From NCBI RefSeq assembly GCF_027922005.1, contig NZ_BSEV01000008.1:186001-250000 (forward strand): a stretch of DNA of 64,000 bases, read 5' to 3'. Shown piece by piece: positions 1 through 8,086 of the stretch. Positions within the stretch are counted from its first letter, which is position 1, and each line of letters opens with the position of its first letter. The DNA is from Streptosporangium carneum. GTDB taxonomy: Bacteria > Actinomycetota > Actinomycetes > Streptosporangiales > Streptosporangiaceae. A program made the translations under genes and the position numbers. Under the pieces are notes generated by a model. The model did not search any database. It saw only the letters and a program-made list of their open reading frames with translations, and was not told where the DNA came from.

Positions 1-372
1 GCCACCATCGTGCCGTGCCCGCCGTACGGGGACTGGTCGCTGCCGAGCAATCACGCGGCGCTCGTGGCCGCGGCGGCCGCGGGGCTGGTGCTCGCCTGGC
101 CCGCGTCGACGCCGTATGTGATCGTGCTGGCCCTGCTGGGCGGGATGTCACGGGTGTTCGTCGGCGTCCACTACCCGCACGACGTGGCGGCGGGACTGCT
201 GCTGGGCGGGGCGCTCGCGCCGATGGTGTCGCTCGCGCTGAACAGGCCGACGACCGCGCTGGTCGAACGGCTGCGCGGGCTGCCGGTGCTGCGCCCGCTG
301 CTGCTCGCTCCCGCCGCGCCCGAGCGGGAACGGCTCACTCTCGCCGCACCAGACCGGCGTCGTGGGCGATGA
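1..372 (+). CDS. PAP2-family phosphatase, C-terminal part (gene begins before the window)
   Basis: The reading frame is open from base 1 and ends at 372, so only the C-terminal part of about 123 residues is seen. It carries the last two acid-phosphatase motifs of type 2 phosphatidic acid phosphatases: PSNHAA with a catalytic His, and SRVFVGVHYPHDVAAG, which fits the SR-x5-H-x3-D pattern. Hydrophobic stretches around these motifs fit membrane helices. The family removes phosphate from lipid phosphates such as undecaprenyl pyrophosphate at the membrane. The exact substrate cannot be told from this fragment. Its last 38 bases overlap the convergent response-regulator gene tail to tail. Confidence 0.85.
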   Translation, partial: ATIVPCPPYGDWSLPSNHAALVAAAAAGLVLAWPASTPYVIVLALLGGMSRVFVGVHYPHDVAAGLLLGGALAPMVSLALNRPTTALVERLRGLPVLRPLLLAPAAPERERLTLAAPDRRRGR

Positions 373-991
373 CGGCGGCCTGGACGCGGTTGCGCACGTC
401 CAGACGGCCCAGGATCGTGCTGGTGTAGGTCTTGACGCTGCCCTCAGCCAGGTGGAGCCGACGAGCGATCTCGGCGTTGGACAGTCCGGCGCCGACCAGC
501 GCCAGCACCTCCCGCTCGCGGTTGGTCAGCACCGCGACACGGTCGCGGGCCGCCGCCGCCCTGGCCAGTTGCTCGCCGGTCAGCTCGCTGACCACCCGGG
601 CCGCCACGCTGGGCGAGAGGTAGACCCCGCCCTCGGCCACCGCCCGCACCCCCAGCAGGAACTCGCGCGGGTCCCCGGTCTTGAGCAGGAATCCCGCGGC
701 CCCGTCACCGAGGGCCCGGGAGATGTAGGAGTCCCTGCCGAACGTCGTCATGATCAGCACAGCCGTGGCGGGCGCGACGGCGCGCAGCTCGGCGGTGGCG
801 CCCAGGCCGTCCAGGTGTGGCATGCGGATGTCGACCAGCGCCACGTCGGGCCGGTGCGCGCGCACCGCCTCGACCAGCGCCCGCCCGTCGGCGACCTCGG
901 CGACCACCTCGATCTCCGGGTCCGCCGACAGGATCATCCGCACCCCGGCGCGGATCACCGCCTCGTCGTCGGCCAGCACCACTCGCACCAA
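335..991 (-). CDS. LuxR/NarL-family response regulator
   Basis: The 218-residue protein has a receiver domain (about residues 1-120: acidic pair D8/D9, phosphoacceptor D54 in VDIRMP, conserved Lys in FLLKTGDP). A C-terminal LuxR helix-turn-helix follows (about 150-215, LTNREREVLALVGAGLSNAEIA). The start is a TTG directly before GTG, behind an AGGGGAGAG ribosome site. The histidine kinase gene lies 27 bases upstream on the same strand, so the two form a two-component operon. The kinase should phosphorylate D54 and so control DNA binding. The target genes are not evident. The 3' end overlaps the PAP2 gene. Confidence 0.93.
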   Translation of the reverse strand: MVRVVLADDEAVIRAGVRMILSADPEIEVVAEVADGRALVEAVRAHRPDVALVDIRMPHLDGLGATAELRAVAPATAVLIMTTFGRDSYISRALGDGAAGFLLKTGDPREFLLGVRAVAEGGVYLSPSVAARVVSELTGEQLARAAAARDRVAVLTNREREVLALVGAGLSNAEIARRLHLAEGSVKTYTSTILGRLDVRNRVQAAVIAHDAGLVRRE

Positions 992-1018
992 GGTCTCTCC
1001 CCTTCTCGCGGGTGAACT

Positions 1019-2626
1019 CTACGGAACCCGGTCGGCGGGCAGGAAATCCTTGCTCACCAGGCGGCCCTCCATGAAGCAGAGCCGGAACAGCTCGCGGTGC
1101 GTCTCGTCGAAGGGGTTGGGATGGGTGCCGTAGTAACGGCAGCTCGTCCCGGGCTGCCTGGGCGGCTCGCCGGGCACCGGTCCGTCGATGCGGGTGCGGC
1201 CGGGGAGAACCCGTTCCACGGCCGCCTGCTGCTGGCCGACGCGCAGCCCCTGGAAAACCGCGGGCGGCAGCACCGAGGTGGCGGCGTCGTAGACCATGAA
1301 GGCCGCCACCACCACTGTCACCGCCGTGCCCGCCGTGACGGCGGTGACGATCGCGGTGACGCGCGTACGGCGGGCCCGCCGCTGCGCCCTGGCCAGGTGC
1401 GCCGCGGAGACCGAGGGCGGGCTCGGCTCGGCTATCGGACCCGGCACGCGCGGCAGCCGCGCGCTCATCTCGAATCCCTCCCCGCGTGGTCCGGCCCGCA
1501 GCGATCCGCCGCACAACCGGACCCTCTCCCCGAGCCCCTCCAGCCCGTACCCGCCGCCCTGCCCGGCGGCCCCCTCACGCCCCCGCCCGTCCCCGTGGGC
1601 GCGCCGGCTCACCGCGTCCGCCGTCACCGCGCCCGCCGTCACCGCGCCCGTGGTCACCGTGACCACGCTCTCGGAGTCCAGGTGCTCGACCGTGACCGTC
1701 ACCGGGGCGCCCGGGGCGTGCTTGGCGGAGTTGGTCAGACCCTCCTGCACCACCCGCCGCAGCGCCCGCTCGGCCATGGCCGTCGGAGGAGGGCCCTGGC
1801 CCAGGGTGCGCGACTCCACCCGCATGCCCGCCGCCCTGGCACGCTCGACCAGCTCCGGGACGCTCTCCTGCGAGGGCACGGTGTCCTGGTGCAGCATGTC
1901 CACGATCTCCTGCAACCGCTTCGAGGCGGACGTCACCGCCCTGCGCGCCTCACCCGCCGCCTCCCGGTAGCGCTCGTCGAGACCGGGGGCCACCTCCAGC
2001 CCGCCGATCCGCAGCGCGACCAGTCCCAGTTCGTGGCCGAGCAGGTCATGCATGTCACCGGCGATGCGAGTGCGCTCGCGCGTCCTGGCCTGCTCGGCGA
2101 TGACCCGCTGGGCGCGCTCCAGTTCCTCGGCCCGCTCCCAGCCCTCCCTCGCCATGACCAGGTACTGCCGCCGGGCGCGCCCGGACAGCCACGGCACGAT
2201 CGCGGCCAGCACGACACCCGCTACCGCCACGAATCCGGCTCCCGCGTCGCGGATCAGCGGCGGCACCGCCCCGGCCAGGCCCAGCAGCACACCGAGGCCG
2301 ATCACCGCGGGCCTGGCCCGTTCCATCCGCACCCCGGCCAGATACGCCAGCACCGCCATCGCCGCGAATCCCCCGAACGGATTGCCCCGCACCACCCCGG
2401 CCAGCCACAGCGCCGAGCCCAGCAGCATCGCCGCCAGCGGCCGGGCACGGCTCAGCGCCACCCCCACGCCGATCACGACCAGGTAGGCGAGAATCTCCCA
2501 CCACTCGAGCCGGTAGGTCAGCTGGGAGGTGAACCCGGCCCACAACACCGGAATCCCCAGCGACGCCCACAACAGGGCGACGGTGAGCGGCTTCGCCTTT
2601 CCCCTCATCCCGGCAACGGTATCCAC
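1019..2626 (-). CDS. Sensor histidine kinase with an added C-terminal membrane-anchored domain
   Basis: The 535-residue protein is longer than usual for this NarX/DesK-like class (about 380-430). Hydrophobic N-terminal segments (residues 10-150) are followed by a HisKA_3 dimerisation domain with H193 in DMHDLLGHE, and a HATPase domain with the N box near 299 and GLEGLGERV near 361-369. A low-complexity VTAGAVTADAV stretch (327-339) sits inside the ATPase domain. After that domain ends near 393, a further transmembrane helix (423-447) leads to about 85 residues with two cysteines. That tail would face outside the cell and is not a standard kinase part. GTG start; partner regulator lies immediately downstream. 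Confidence 0.9.
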   Translation of the reverse strand: MDTVAGMRGKAKPLTVALLWASLGIPVLWAGFTSQLTYRLEWWEILAYLVVIGVGVALSRARPLAAMLLGSALWLAGVVRGNPFGGFAAMAVLAYLAGVRMERARPAVIGLGVLLGLAGAVPPLIRDAGAGFVAVAGVVLAAIVPWLSGRARRQYLVMAREGWERAEELERAQRVIAEQARTRERTRIAGDMHDLLGHELGLVALRIGGLEVAPGLDERYREAAGEARRAVTSASKRLQEIVDMLHQDTVPSQESVPELVERARAAGMRVESRTLGQGPPPTAMAERALRRVVQEGLTNSAKHAPGAPVTVTVEHLDSESVVTVTTGAVTAGAVTADAVSRRAHGDGRGREGAAGQGGGYGLEGLGERVRLCGGSLRAGPRGEGFEMSARLPRVPGPIAEPSPPSVSAAHLARAQRRARRTRVTAIVTAVTAGTAVTVVVAAFMVYDAATSVLPPAVFQGLRVGQQQAAVERVLPGRTRIDGPVPGEPPRQPGTSCRYYGTHPNPFDETHRELFRLCFMEGRLVSKDFLPADRVP

Positions 2627-2755
2627 GGTCGGGGAGTGCTCCCATTGCCGAAAGTCAACCCCGGCCGCGCCCGGCGGCGTCCACCCCGTTCACAACGCGG
2701 CCGCCGCGCCGCCGGCCCGTGCGGCGGCCCGGCGGCGCGGCGCGGCCGAGCTCGG

Positions 2756-3190
2756 TCAGAGACGTCCGTAGACGCGGTGGACGAACTCCGCGAGCTTGTC
2801 GTCGGGCAGTTGCTTGGCCAGGTCGGCTTCGCTGATCATGCCGACGATGCGGTGGTTGTCGATCACGGGCAGGCGCTTGATCTGGTGATGTTCCATCATG
2901 TTCAGGGCGTCCTCGACGCTGCTGTGGGCGTCGATCCACACCAGCCCCCGGGCGAGCTCGCCCGCCGTGGTCCGTTCGAGGTCCTTGCCCTCGGCACAAC
3001 ACTTGACCACGATGTCACGGTCGGTGATGATGCCCTTGAGCCGATCGTCCTCCCCGCAGATCGGCAGCGCGCCGACGTCCAGGTCGCGCATCATCTGCGC
3101 GGCCATGCGCAAGCTGTCCCGCTCGCCGATGCACTTGGCGTCCGGATGCATCATGTCCTGAACCGTCTTGCCGGCTCCTGCTGTGGCCAT
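2756..3190 (-). CDS. Protein with two CBS domains
   Basis: The ATG at 3190 is chosen because GGGAGGAGCG lies directly upstream and the residues before it do not look coding. The 144-residue product is two CBS motifs in tandem and nothing else. The first covers about residues 8-65 (VQDMMHPDAKCIGERDSL to GIITDRDIVV), the second about 75-135 (ending VGMISEADLAKQLP). The TDRD and SEAD turns are the usual adenosine-nucleotide-binding signatures. Stand-alone CBS pairs bind adenine nucleotides and often act as energy or stress sensors. No partner is encoded nearby, so the role stays general. Confidence 0.9.
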   Translation of the reverse strand: MATAGAGKTVQDMMHPDAKCIGERDSLRMAAQMMRDLDVGALPICGEDDRLKGIITDRDIVVKCCAEGKDLERTTAGELARGLVWIDAHSSVEDALNMMEHHQIKRLPVIDNHRIVGMISEADLAKQLPDDKLAEFVHRVYGRL

Positions 3191-3471
3191 CGCTCCTCCC
3201 TCGGGTATGGGTGACGTACTCCCAGACTTATGCCCGATATGTCGGCAATCAGTGGTTTTGGGGTGCGGAAAAGTGAGGAGAGGAACACTCGGAGCCGAGA
3301 GTCCGCGCCCGTCGCCGCCTCGGGGTCTGCGCATGCCGGAACGGGCACGCGCGAGGTCGACGACGGGCGCGGAGAACCTGTCCCGGCGGTCCGCCGGGTG
3401 GGCTCGTCGATCCCACGGAGGACCTGCCGCCGAAATCTCCGCCCCGAGGCGGAAGGAAGGCGCTCGCCCGA

Positions 3472-4122
3472 TCACGAGTCCTGGTGGGCCACCGGGCATC
3501 CGCCTGTCAGCTTGCCGAGGAAGGCGTTGGGGTCGTAGTAGTGCTCGACCTCGACGAGCCTGAGGTCGTCGGTCACCTTTGCGACGCTGACGCCGTACAT
3601 TTCGATTGTCTGGCCGTTGGGCGCGAAACCGTGGTATTCACCGTCGAAGACGCCCCAGTGTCGCCATTTGAAAGTGACGGTCGGTGGCGGGCTGAGCACC
3701 TCGAGCACCTCCCAGAAGAAACCGCCGGGAAACGCTTTGTGGAAGATGTGGTGGGAGGACTCGAAGCTCTCCTGCTCACCCCTGTAGAAGGCGCTTTCAC
3801 CGATCAGGATGTTGTAGCTGCCGATCTCCGCGATATCCGCCGCGCTCGCCCACGGGCCGCCGTTGACGTTGGTCCGGAAATGCTCGGTGACCATCGAGAC
3901 CCAGGTCGCGGGGTCCTTCTTGTGCGAGACCTCCATCTCGAAGACCTGCACGATCCGCTCGACCACGGCTTCCAACGAGTCGGGCTCGAAGTGGTGCGTC
4001 CGCTGCCGCGGCATCACCTCGTGTGAAAGGTGATAGTCGGGCGTCGCTCCGCGCCATTCCTGTGGATCCGCGGCGGCGACAACGGCCGAACGCCCCTGAA
4101 GCCACAACGGGATTTCGGACAA
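3472..4122 (-). CDS. NTF2-like (SnoaL-type) protein related to pathogen-related proteins
   Basis: The 216-residue product has features of an alpha+beta barrel of the NTF2/SnoaL superfamily: SSHHIFHKAFPGGFFWEVLEVL, a following FKWRHWG, and an IEMYGVSV strand. These resemble the plant and fungal pathogen-related protein group as I remember it. The family ranges from cyclases and isomerases to ligand-binding proteins, so no reaction can be assigned. The start is a TTG at 4122 with only a weak GGGCGG upstream. A later Met at MPRQRTHHF is the alternative, but the residues before it look coding. The NmrA-like gene lies 39 bases upstream on the same strand, so co-transcription is likely. Confidence 0.75.
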   Translation of the reverse strand: MSEIPLWLQGRSAVVAAADPQEWRGATPDYHLSHEVMPRQRTHHFEPDSLEAVVERIVQVFEMEVSHKKDPATWVSMVTEHFRTNVNGGPWASAADIAEIGSYNILIGESAFYRGEQESFESSHHIFHKAFPGGFFWEVLEVLSPPPTVTFKWRHWGVFDGEYHGFAPNGQTIEMYGVSVAKVTDDLRLVEVEHYYDPNAFLGKLTGGCPVAHQDS

Positions 4123-4161
4123 GACGATTCCGCCCTTTCGAGGAGGTGGTGACGGAAAATG

Positions 4162-5034
4162 TCAAGCCAGTGAATCCTGATCGACGGGGTGCGCCCCGTC
4201 AAGCTTTCTTCCGGAAATCCGGGCCGCCTCGTCCGCCGATTGCCCCTTCTGGCCTCCGCGGGGTCGCGGACCGCGCGTTCCGCCGCTCAGCATCCGGGAG
4301 ACGACCGTCTCCGCGGGCCTGCCGAGCACCCGTTCCAGGTCGGCGCTCTGCCGTTCCAGCGCACCGGCTCGCACCTGGGCGTTGAGCCAGCTCATGACCC
4401 CCGAGCCCGAGTCGGGCACCTCCCGGTAGGTCACGCCCAGCGCCCGGGCCGCCTCCGGATGGCTCCACAACGGACCGGTGAAGTCGTAGGCCCGGCCCAG
4501 ATGCCCGTCACCGGTCAGCACGTTCGCCGCCGCCTCGGCCAGATCGGACCTGAACGCGGTGTTCAGGCCGCGTCCCCCGGTGCTGCCGGCCAGCTCTCCA
4601 CCGGAGACCTGGGGGACGAACGCCTCACTGTAGAAGGGGTGGCGCAGCATCGTGTACGGCAGGCCGCTGTCGAGGATGGCCCGCTCGGTGACGTGGTGGG
4701 CCTCGGTCATGCCGGTGGCGCCGGTGTCGGCCCCCAGGAAGCTGGTGTAGGCGACGGCCCCGACTCCGACCTCCACGGCGGCGGCGATCGCGGCCAGGTG
4801 CTGGGCGACCCTGCGGGCCGGGTCGAGCTCCGGGGAGGAGATCAGGAGCAGGCGGGCGGCGCCGTCGAACGCCTCGCGCAGGCTCGCCGGATCGTCGTAG
4901 TCGCCCCGGCGGACCGGCACGCCCTCTGGCGCCCGCCCTGGATCGCGCACCGCGGCCACCACTTCGGCCCGGTTCCGCAGCCGGTCGACGACCAGGCGGC
5001 CGAGCTCACCGGACGCGGCCGAGATCACAATCAT
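4162..5034 (-). CDS. NmrA-like NAD(P)-binding oxidoreductase
   Basis: The 290-residue product begins MIVISAASGELGRLVVDRL, a Rossmann strand with a glycine-rich NAD(P) loop of the atypical short-chain dehydrogenase class (NmrA / QOR2 group). RDPGRAPEGVPVRRGDYDDPASL follows this group's usual order, as do the later ISSPEL and AYTSFLGAD segments and LRHPFYSEAF. The nearest relatives I recall reduce quinones or sense NADP. The ATG at 5034 is taken as the start; the open frame upstream runs through a 14-bp tandem repeat and is not credible coding sequence. It probably shares a transcript with the NTF2-like gene downstream. Confidence 0.88.
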   Translation of the reverse strand: MIVISAASGELGRLVVDRLRNRAEVVAAVRDPGRAPEGVPVRRGDYDDPASLREAFDGAARLLLISSPELDPARRVAQHLAAIAAAVEVGVGAVAYTSFLGADTGATGMTEAHHVTERAILDSGLPYTMLRHPFYSEAFVPQVSGGELAGSTGGRGLNTAFRSDLAEAAANVLTGDGHLGRAYDFTGPLWSHPEAARALGVTYREVPDSGSGVMSWLNAQVRAGALERQSADLERVLGRPAETVVSRMLSGGTRGPRPRGGQKGQSADEAARISGRKLDGAHPVDQDSLA

Positions 5035-5114
5035 GGGGCTCCCTTCGAAAGAACCGGCCAAGTCAACTCCCGGCGGGCGGCTCCGCGCCACCGCTTTTCC
5101 GCGCGGACCGGGTC

Positions 5115-5256
5115 CGACCGTCGTGACCGCCCCGTCGTGACCGGACCGTCGTGACCGCCCCGTCGTGACCGGACCGTCGTGACCGGACCGTCGTGACCGG
5201 ACCGTCGTGACCGGACCGTCGTGACCGGACCGTCGTGACCGGACCGTCGTGACCGG
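5115..5256. repeat. Tandem 14-bp minisatellite, about ten copies
   Basis: The unit GTGACCGGACCGTC recurs head to tail with a strict 14-base period. Some early copies carry CCGCCC in place of CCGGAC. It fills most of the gap between two divergent genes, the NmrA-like gene ending its start at 5034 and the alpha/beta hydrolase starting at 5404. The array keeps one frame open on each strand, which creates spurious N-terminal extensions. Copy number is likely variable between strains. Confidence 0.9.
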
Positions 5257-5310
5257 CCTTCCTCCGGCGGCCGGCTCCGGCCTGAGAGGCGAGACCATCC
5301 GAACAAAAAG

Positions 5311-5375
5311 AGAGCAGTGCTCTTGACGCCTACCGAGAAGGGGGGCATGATGAACCCATCGAGAGCATTGCTCTC
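5311..5375 (+). promoter_or_regulatory. Promoter with two palindromic operators before the alpha/beta hydrolase
   Basis: TTGACG (5323-5328), a 17-base spacer and CATGAT (5346-5351) form a good promoter. A palindrome AGAGCA-G-TGCTCT (5311-5323) overlaps the -35 element. A second, perfect palindrome GAGAGCA-T-TGCTCTC (5361-5375) covers the expected transcription start. The centres are 51 bases apart. Size and placement fit a TetR-type repressor. No TetR gene lies next to it, so the repressor would act from elsewhere. Confidence 0.7.
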
Positions 5376-5403
5376 AAAAAGAACAGCTGCTCACGGAGGA
5401 ATC

Positions 5404-6219
5404 ATGAAGACCCAGTTCCTGCAGGTCACCGGCGGCCGGATCGCCTACGACGACGAGGGCGACGGGCCGCTGGTGGTCATGGTCCTGGGCATGCTCGACA
5501 GCCGGGAGTCCTACCGGTTCCTACGCCCGTTGCTCGTCCAGGCGGGCTACCGGGTGGTGACGATGGACATCCGCGGCTACGGGGAGTCCTCCATCGACTG
5601 GGACGACTACTCCTACGCCGCCCAGGGCCGCGACATCGCCGCCCTGGTCGCGCACCTGGACGCGGGCCCCGCCGTCCTGGTCGGCAACTCCTACGCGGCG
5701 GGCTCCATCATGTGCGCCGCCGCCGAGGCCCCCGAGCTGGTCACGGGCGTGGCGCCGGTCGCCGGCTTCGTCCCGAACCTGCCGGTCGGGCCGGTCAAGC
5801 GGGCGCTGCTGGCACTGGTCGGCCAGGCCGTCGTGGCCTTCCCCTCCGTCTGGGGCGCCTACCTCAAGATGGCGTACCCCACCGCGCCGCCCGCCGACTT
5901 CGCCGAGTACCGCGCCCGGTCCGTCGCCGCGCTGCCCGCCCGCAGGAAGGCGACCCGCGCCTACACCACCGCGGGCCCGATGAGTGAGGAGTGGCTGGAC
6001 CGGGTGGCCTGCCCCGTGCTGATCGTCATGGGCACCGCCGACCCCGACTTCGCCGACCCCGCCGCCGTGGCCGAGCTCCAGGCCGCCAGGATGGGAGCGC
6101 CGCTGGCGCTGATCCAGGGCGCCGGGCACTACCCGCAGGCCGAGTTCCCCGAGGCTCTCGCCGAGGCCCTGCTGCCCTTCCTCGCCCGGGCTCACCGCTC
6201 CCCGGCCCTCACCGCCTGA
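5404..6219 (+). CDS. Alpha/beta hydrolase
   Basis: The 271-residue product has a complete alpha/beta-hydrolase layout: a beta-strand start (residues 10-30), MDIRGYGES, the nucleophile elbow VGNSYAAG with S96, a likely acid at GTADPDFADP, and the catalytic His in GAGHYPQ. The ATG at 5404 is preceded by GGAGGA at five bases. Upstream in-frame codons lie in the operator region and are rejected as a start. The family covers esterases, lipases and epoxide or haloalkane hydrolases, and the substrate is not readable here. The two strong palindromes in its promoter suggest ligand-induced expression, as for a detoxifying enzyme. Confidence 0.9.
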   Translation: MKTQFLQVTGGRIAYDDEGDGPLVVMVLGMLDSRESYRFLRPLLVQAGYRVVTMDIRGYGESSIDWDDYSYAAQGRDIAALVAHLDAGPAVLVGNSYAAGSIMCAAAEAPELVTGVAPVAGFVPNLPVGPVKRALLALVGQAVVAFPSVWGAYLKMAYPTAPPADFAEYRARSVAALPARRKATRAYTTAGPMSEEWLDRVACPVLIVMGTADPDFADPAAVAELQAARMGAPLALIQGAGHYPQAEFPEALAEALLPFLARAHRSPALTA

Positions 6220-6354
6220 GCACGGCCCCCGCCCTCGGGCGAGGACCGCGCTCCAGGCCGGGTCCCCGTCCAGACCGCGCCGAACGAACCCGGCGACCCG
6301 CCCGCACGGCCACGCCGGACGACGCGGCGTGCGATCGCCGGCCAACAATCGATC

Positions 6355-6392
6355 TTGACTCCGCACCGCGACGGTGTCAGCATCCAGTCATC
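6355..6392 (+). promoter_or_regulatory. Putative promoter giving a leaderless transcript
   Basis: TTGACT (6355-6360) is followed after 17 bases by a weak CAGCAT (6378-6383). Transcription would then begin at about 6390, only a few bases before the ATG at 6393. No ribosome-binding sequence lies before that ATG, which agrees with leaderless translation, a common mode in actinomycetes. Confidence 0.4.
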
Positions 6393-6710
6393 ATGAACAG
6401 CGACCACTCAGATGTGGGCGAACCCGACTACAGGCCCGTCGCCTACGTCCTGATCCTGCTGAGCGTCATCTTCGCGATCATGCCGGTCCGTCACGTCTTG
6501 ATCGAGGTCGACGAGTTCGGTCTCCGGCCGCTCGTTCACACGCTGGCCCTGGTCGGCCTGCCCGCGCTCGGAGCGCTCGTCGGAGCCTTCCTGAGATTCC
6601 GGGGTCCCGGCGGCAGGCTCTTCGGAGTCATGCTGGGGATCTTCGTCTCCACGATTCTCCTGATGGCGCTGCTCGCCTACTGGGTGTACGACTTCCTGAC
6701 CAACCTGTGA
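6393..6710 (+). CDS. Small membrane protein of unknown function
   Basis: The 105-residue protein begins with about 13 polar, acidic residues and then has three hydrophobic helices: about 15-33, 47-67 and 76-98 (FGVMLGIFVSTILLMALLAYWVY). Between helices 2 and 3 there is a basic glycine-rich loop (RFRGPGGR). I do not recognise the family. The ATG at 6393 is chosen because codon bias becomes convincing from there and a promoter lies just upstream. Its neighbours on the plus strand are an alpha/beta hydrolase 173 bases upstream and nothing downstream, so it looks monocistronic. Confidence 0.7.
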   Translation: MNSDHSDVGEPDYRPVAYVLILLSVIFAIMPVRHVLIEVDEFGLRPLVHTLALVGLPALGALVGAFLRFRGPGGRLFGVMLGIFVSTILLMALLAYWVYDFLTNL

Positions 6711-6806
6711 CCCCGCCTTCGGCCAGGCCCCGGCCGCGCGTCACCGCCACCGCGCCGAAACCCCGGCACGGTGCGGAGAGCATGATCACCGTGGTTCGCC
6801 GGGGGT

Positions 6807-7223
6807 TCAGCGGAGAGCGGCGGCCTCCTCCAGTGTTCGTCTCATCTCCTCCGCGCCTCGTTCGACACGCGCCCTGACCTCCGCGGCGAACGCGTCCGGC
6901 AGCAGGTCGGTCGTCCAGACGAGCCGGCTGCGATCCGCGCCCTCGGGGAAGACCTGGAAGGAGGCGTGGTGGTGGGTGAGGGACGGCCGTGCGCCCTCGA
7001 TCACCGCGTAGGCGAGCCTGCGGACCGTGTCGTCGACGTCGACGATCAGTTCGCGGACGACCCTGCCACCGGGGAAGACGAGGGTCCTGACCTCGCCCTC
7101 GATGCGGGTGTCGACGACGCGGCCGGGCAGGAGGCGGCGGTGCACCGCCCCGACGTCGCGTATCGCCGCCCACACCTGGTCGGGGTGGGAGTCGATCACG
7201 GTCTCCGTGCGGATGGAAGCCAT
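6807..7223 (-). CDS. SRPBCC (START-like) domain protein
   Basis: The 138-residue product has the SRPBCC order: an N-terminal strand MASIRTETVIDSHPDQVWAAI, a helix with the GAVHRRLLPG turn, strands such as RTLVFPGG, and a long C-terminal amphipathic helix rich in Glu, Arg and Ala. The fold encloses a hydrophobic cavity, and members act as cyclases, aromatases or ligand carriers. The ATG at 7223 follows GAGAGGACAGGTCGGAG. It lies 46 bases downstream of a MarR regulator on the same strand, so the pair is probably one transcript controlled by that regulator. Confidence 0.85.
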   Translation of the reverse strand: MASIRTETVIDSHPDQVWAAIRDVGAVHRRLLPGRVVDTRIEGEVRTLVFPGGRVVRELIVDVDDTVRRLAYAVIEGARPSLTHHHASFQVFPEGADRSRLVWTTDLLPDAFAAEVRARVERGAEEMRRTLEEAAALR

Positions 7224-7269
7224 CTCCGACCTGTCCTCTCTCGCCGCCGCGTCTGTCCGGGGGTTCGGC

Positions 7270-7887
7270 TCACGACCGCGCGCCGTCCGTGTCGCCACCT
7301 GTGTCGCCACCTGTGCCGCCGTCTGTGCCGCCGGTCTGCTCCAGATGCCGGAAGGCCCGGTTCTGGTTGTCGGCGAGGCGCAGGCACAGGTGCCGCAGTT
7401 GGCTCAGCTCCGCGGAAGTGAAGTCCCGGAAGACAGCCGCCATGGCGACCTGGGTCGGCCGCCGGAAGGACTCGATCCACGCCTGCCCCTCGGGGGTGAG
7501 CCTGGCCAGGACGGAGCGCCGGTCGTGCCGGTCGGGAACCCGCAGCACCAGGCCGTCGCGTTCGAGGGTGTCGACCAGCCCGGTGACGTTGCGGGAGCTC
7601 ACCCCCGCCGCCTGGGCCAGCTCGCCGATGCTGGTTCCCTCGCCGGGAGAGGCGTTCAGGCGGACCAGGATGTCGAGCGCCCCCGCGCTCAGGCCACGCC
7701 CCTCGGCTCCGTGGGCGCGCATGCGCTCGACGGCGCGGGCGGCGGCGCGGACCGCCGCCGCGGCCTCGAGCGCCAGGGTGTCCTCGCCCGCGGTGAAACT
7801 GGTCATGGCCGCTCTGGCCCGGGAGTCGTAGAGGAAGCCTTCGTCGTCGTGCTCGACGTCGGCCGATGATTTATGTACGTCCTTCAT
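7270..7887 (-). CDS. MarR-family transcriptional regulator
   Basis: The 205-residue protein has the MarR winged helix at about residues 75-140: GEGTSIGELAQAAGVSSRNVTGLVDTLERDGLV, then RRSVLARLTPEGQAW. Flanking helices serve dimerisation. The C-terminus is a TGGDTGGDTDG low-complexity tail. The start is set at ATG 7887 (MKDVHKSS). No ribosome site precedes it, so a leaderless message is possible. The start codon lies inside a perfect palindrome, which suggests autorepression. MarR proteins usually release DNA on binding small phenolic or lipophilic ligands. Confidence 0.88.
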   Translation of the reverse strand: MKDVHKSSADVEHDDEGFLYDSRARAAMTSFTAGEDTLALEAAAAVRAAARAVERMRAHGAEGRGLSAGALDILVRLNASPGEGTSIGELAQAAGVSSRNVTGLVDTLERDGLVLRVPDRHDRRSVLARLTPEGQAWIESFRRPTQVAMAAVFRDFTSAELSQLRHLCLRLADNQNRAFRHLEQTGGTDGGTGGDTGGDTDGARS

Positions 7888-7917
7888 AATGAAGGGCGAC
7901 TTTAGTACGTGCTTCGA
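7872..7917 (-). promoter_or_regulatory. Palindromic operator over the marR start
   Basis: The perfect palindrome CCTTCAT-A-ATGAAGG spans 7881-7895 and includes the ATG at 7887. Two similar segments, TACGTCCTTC and TACGTGCTTC, repeat directly around it at roughly one- to three-turn spacing. The region is also AT-rich against its surroundings. It is a good candidate autoregulatory site for the MarR protein. Confidence 0.6.
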
Positions 7918-8086
7918 TAAATGTCGACACGGGAGCCCCGATCCCGGATCCGGGAGGAAGCCGCGGGGAGAGGGACGGCGGCCGTCGTACGGCGGGCCGG
8001 ATCGCCTCGGGGCCGCCGTCACGGCCGCCGAGGCGACGGTCCTGTCGTCCGTGTGCTCTCCGTTCGCATGGCCACCGGGACAGGGG

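Noticed and set aside
4162-5298. Long N-terminal extension of the NmrA-like protein
   Set aside because: The added residues are the translated 14-bp minisatellite; homologues begin at the Rossmann strand MIVISAASG.
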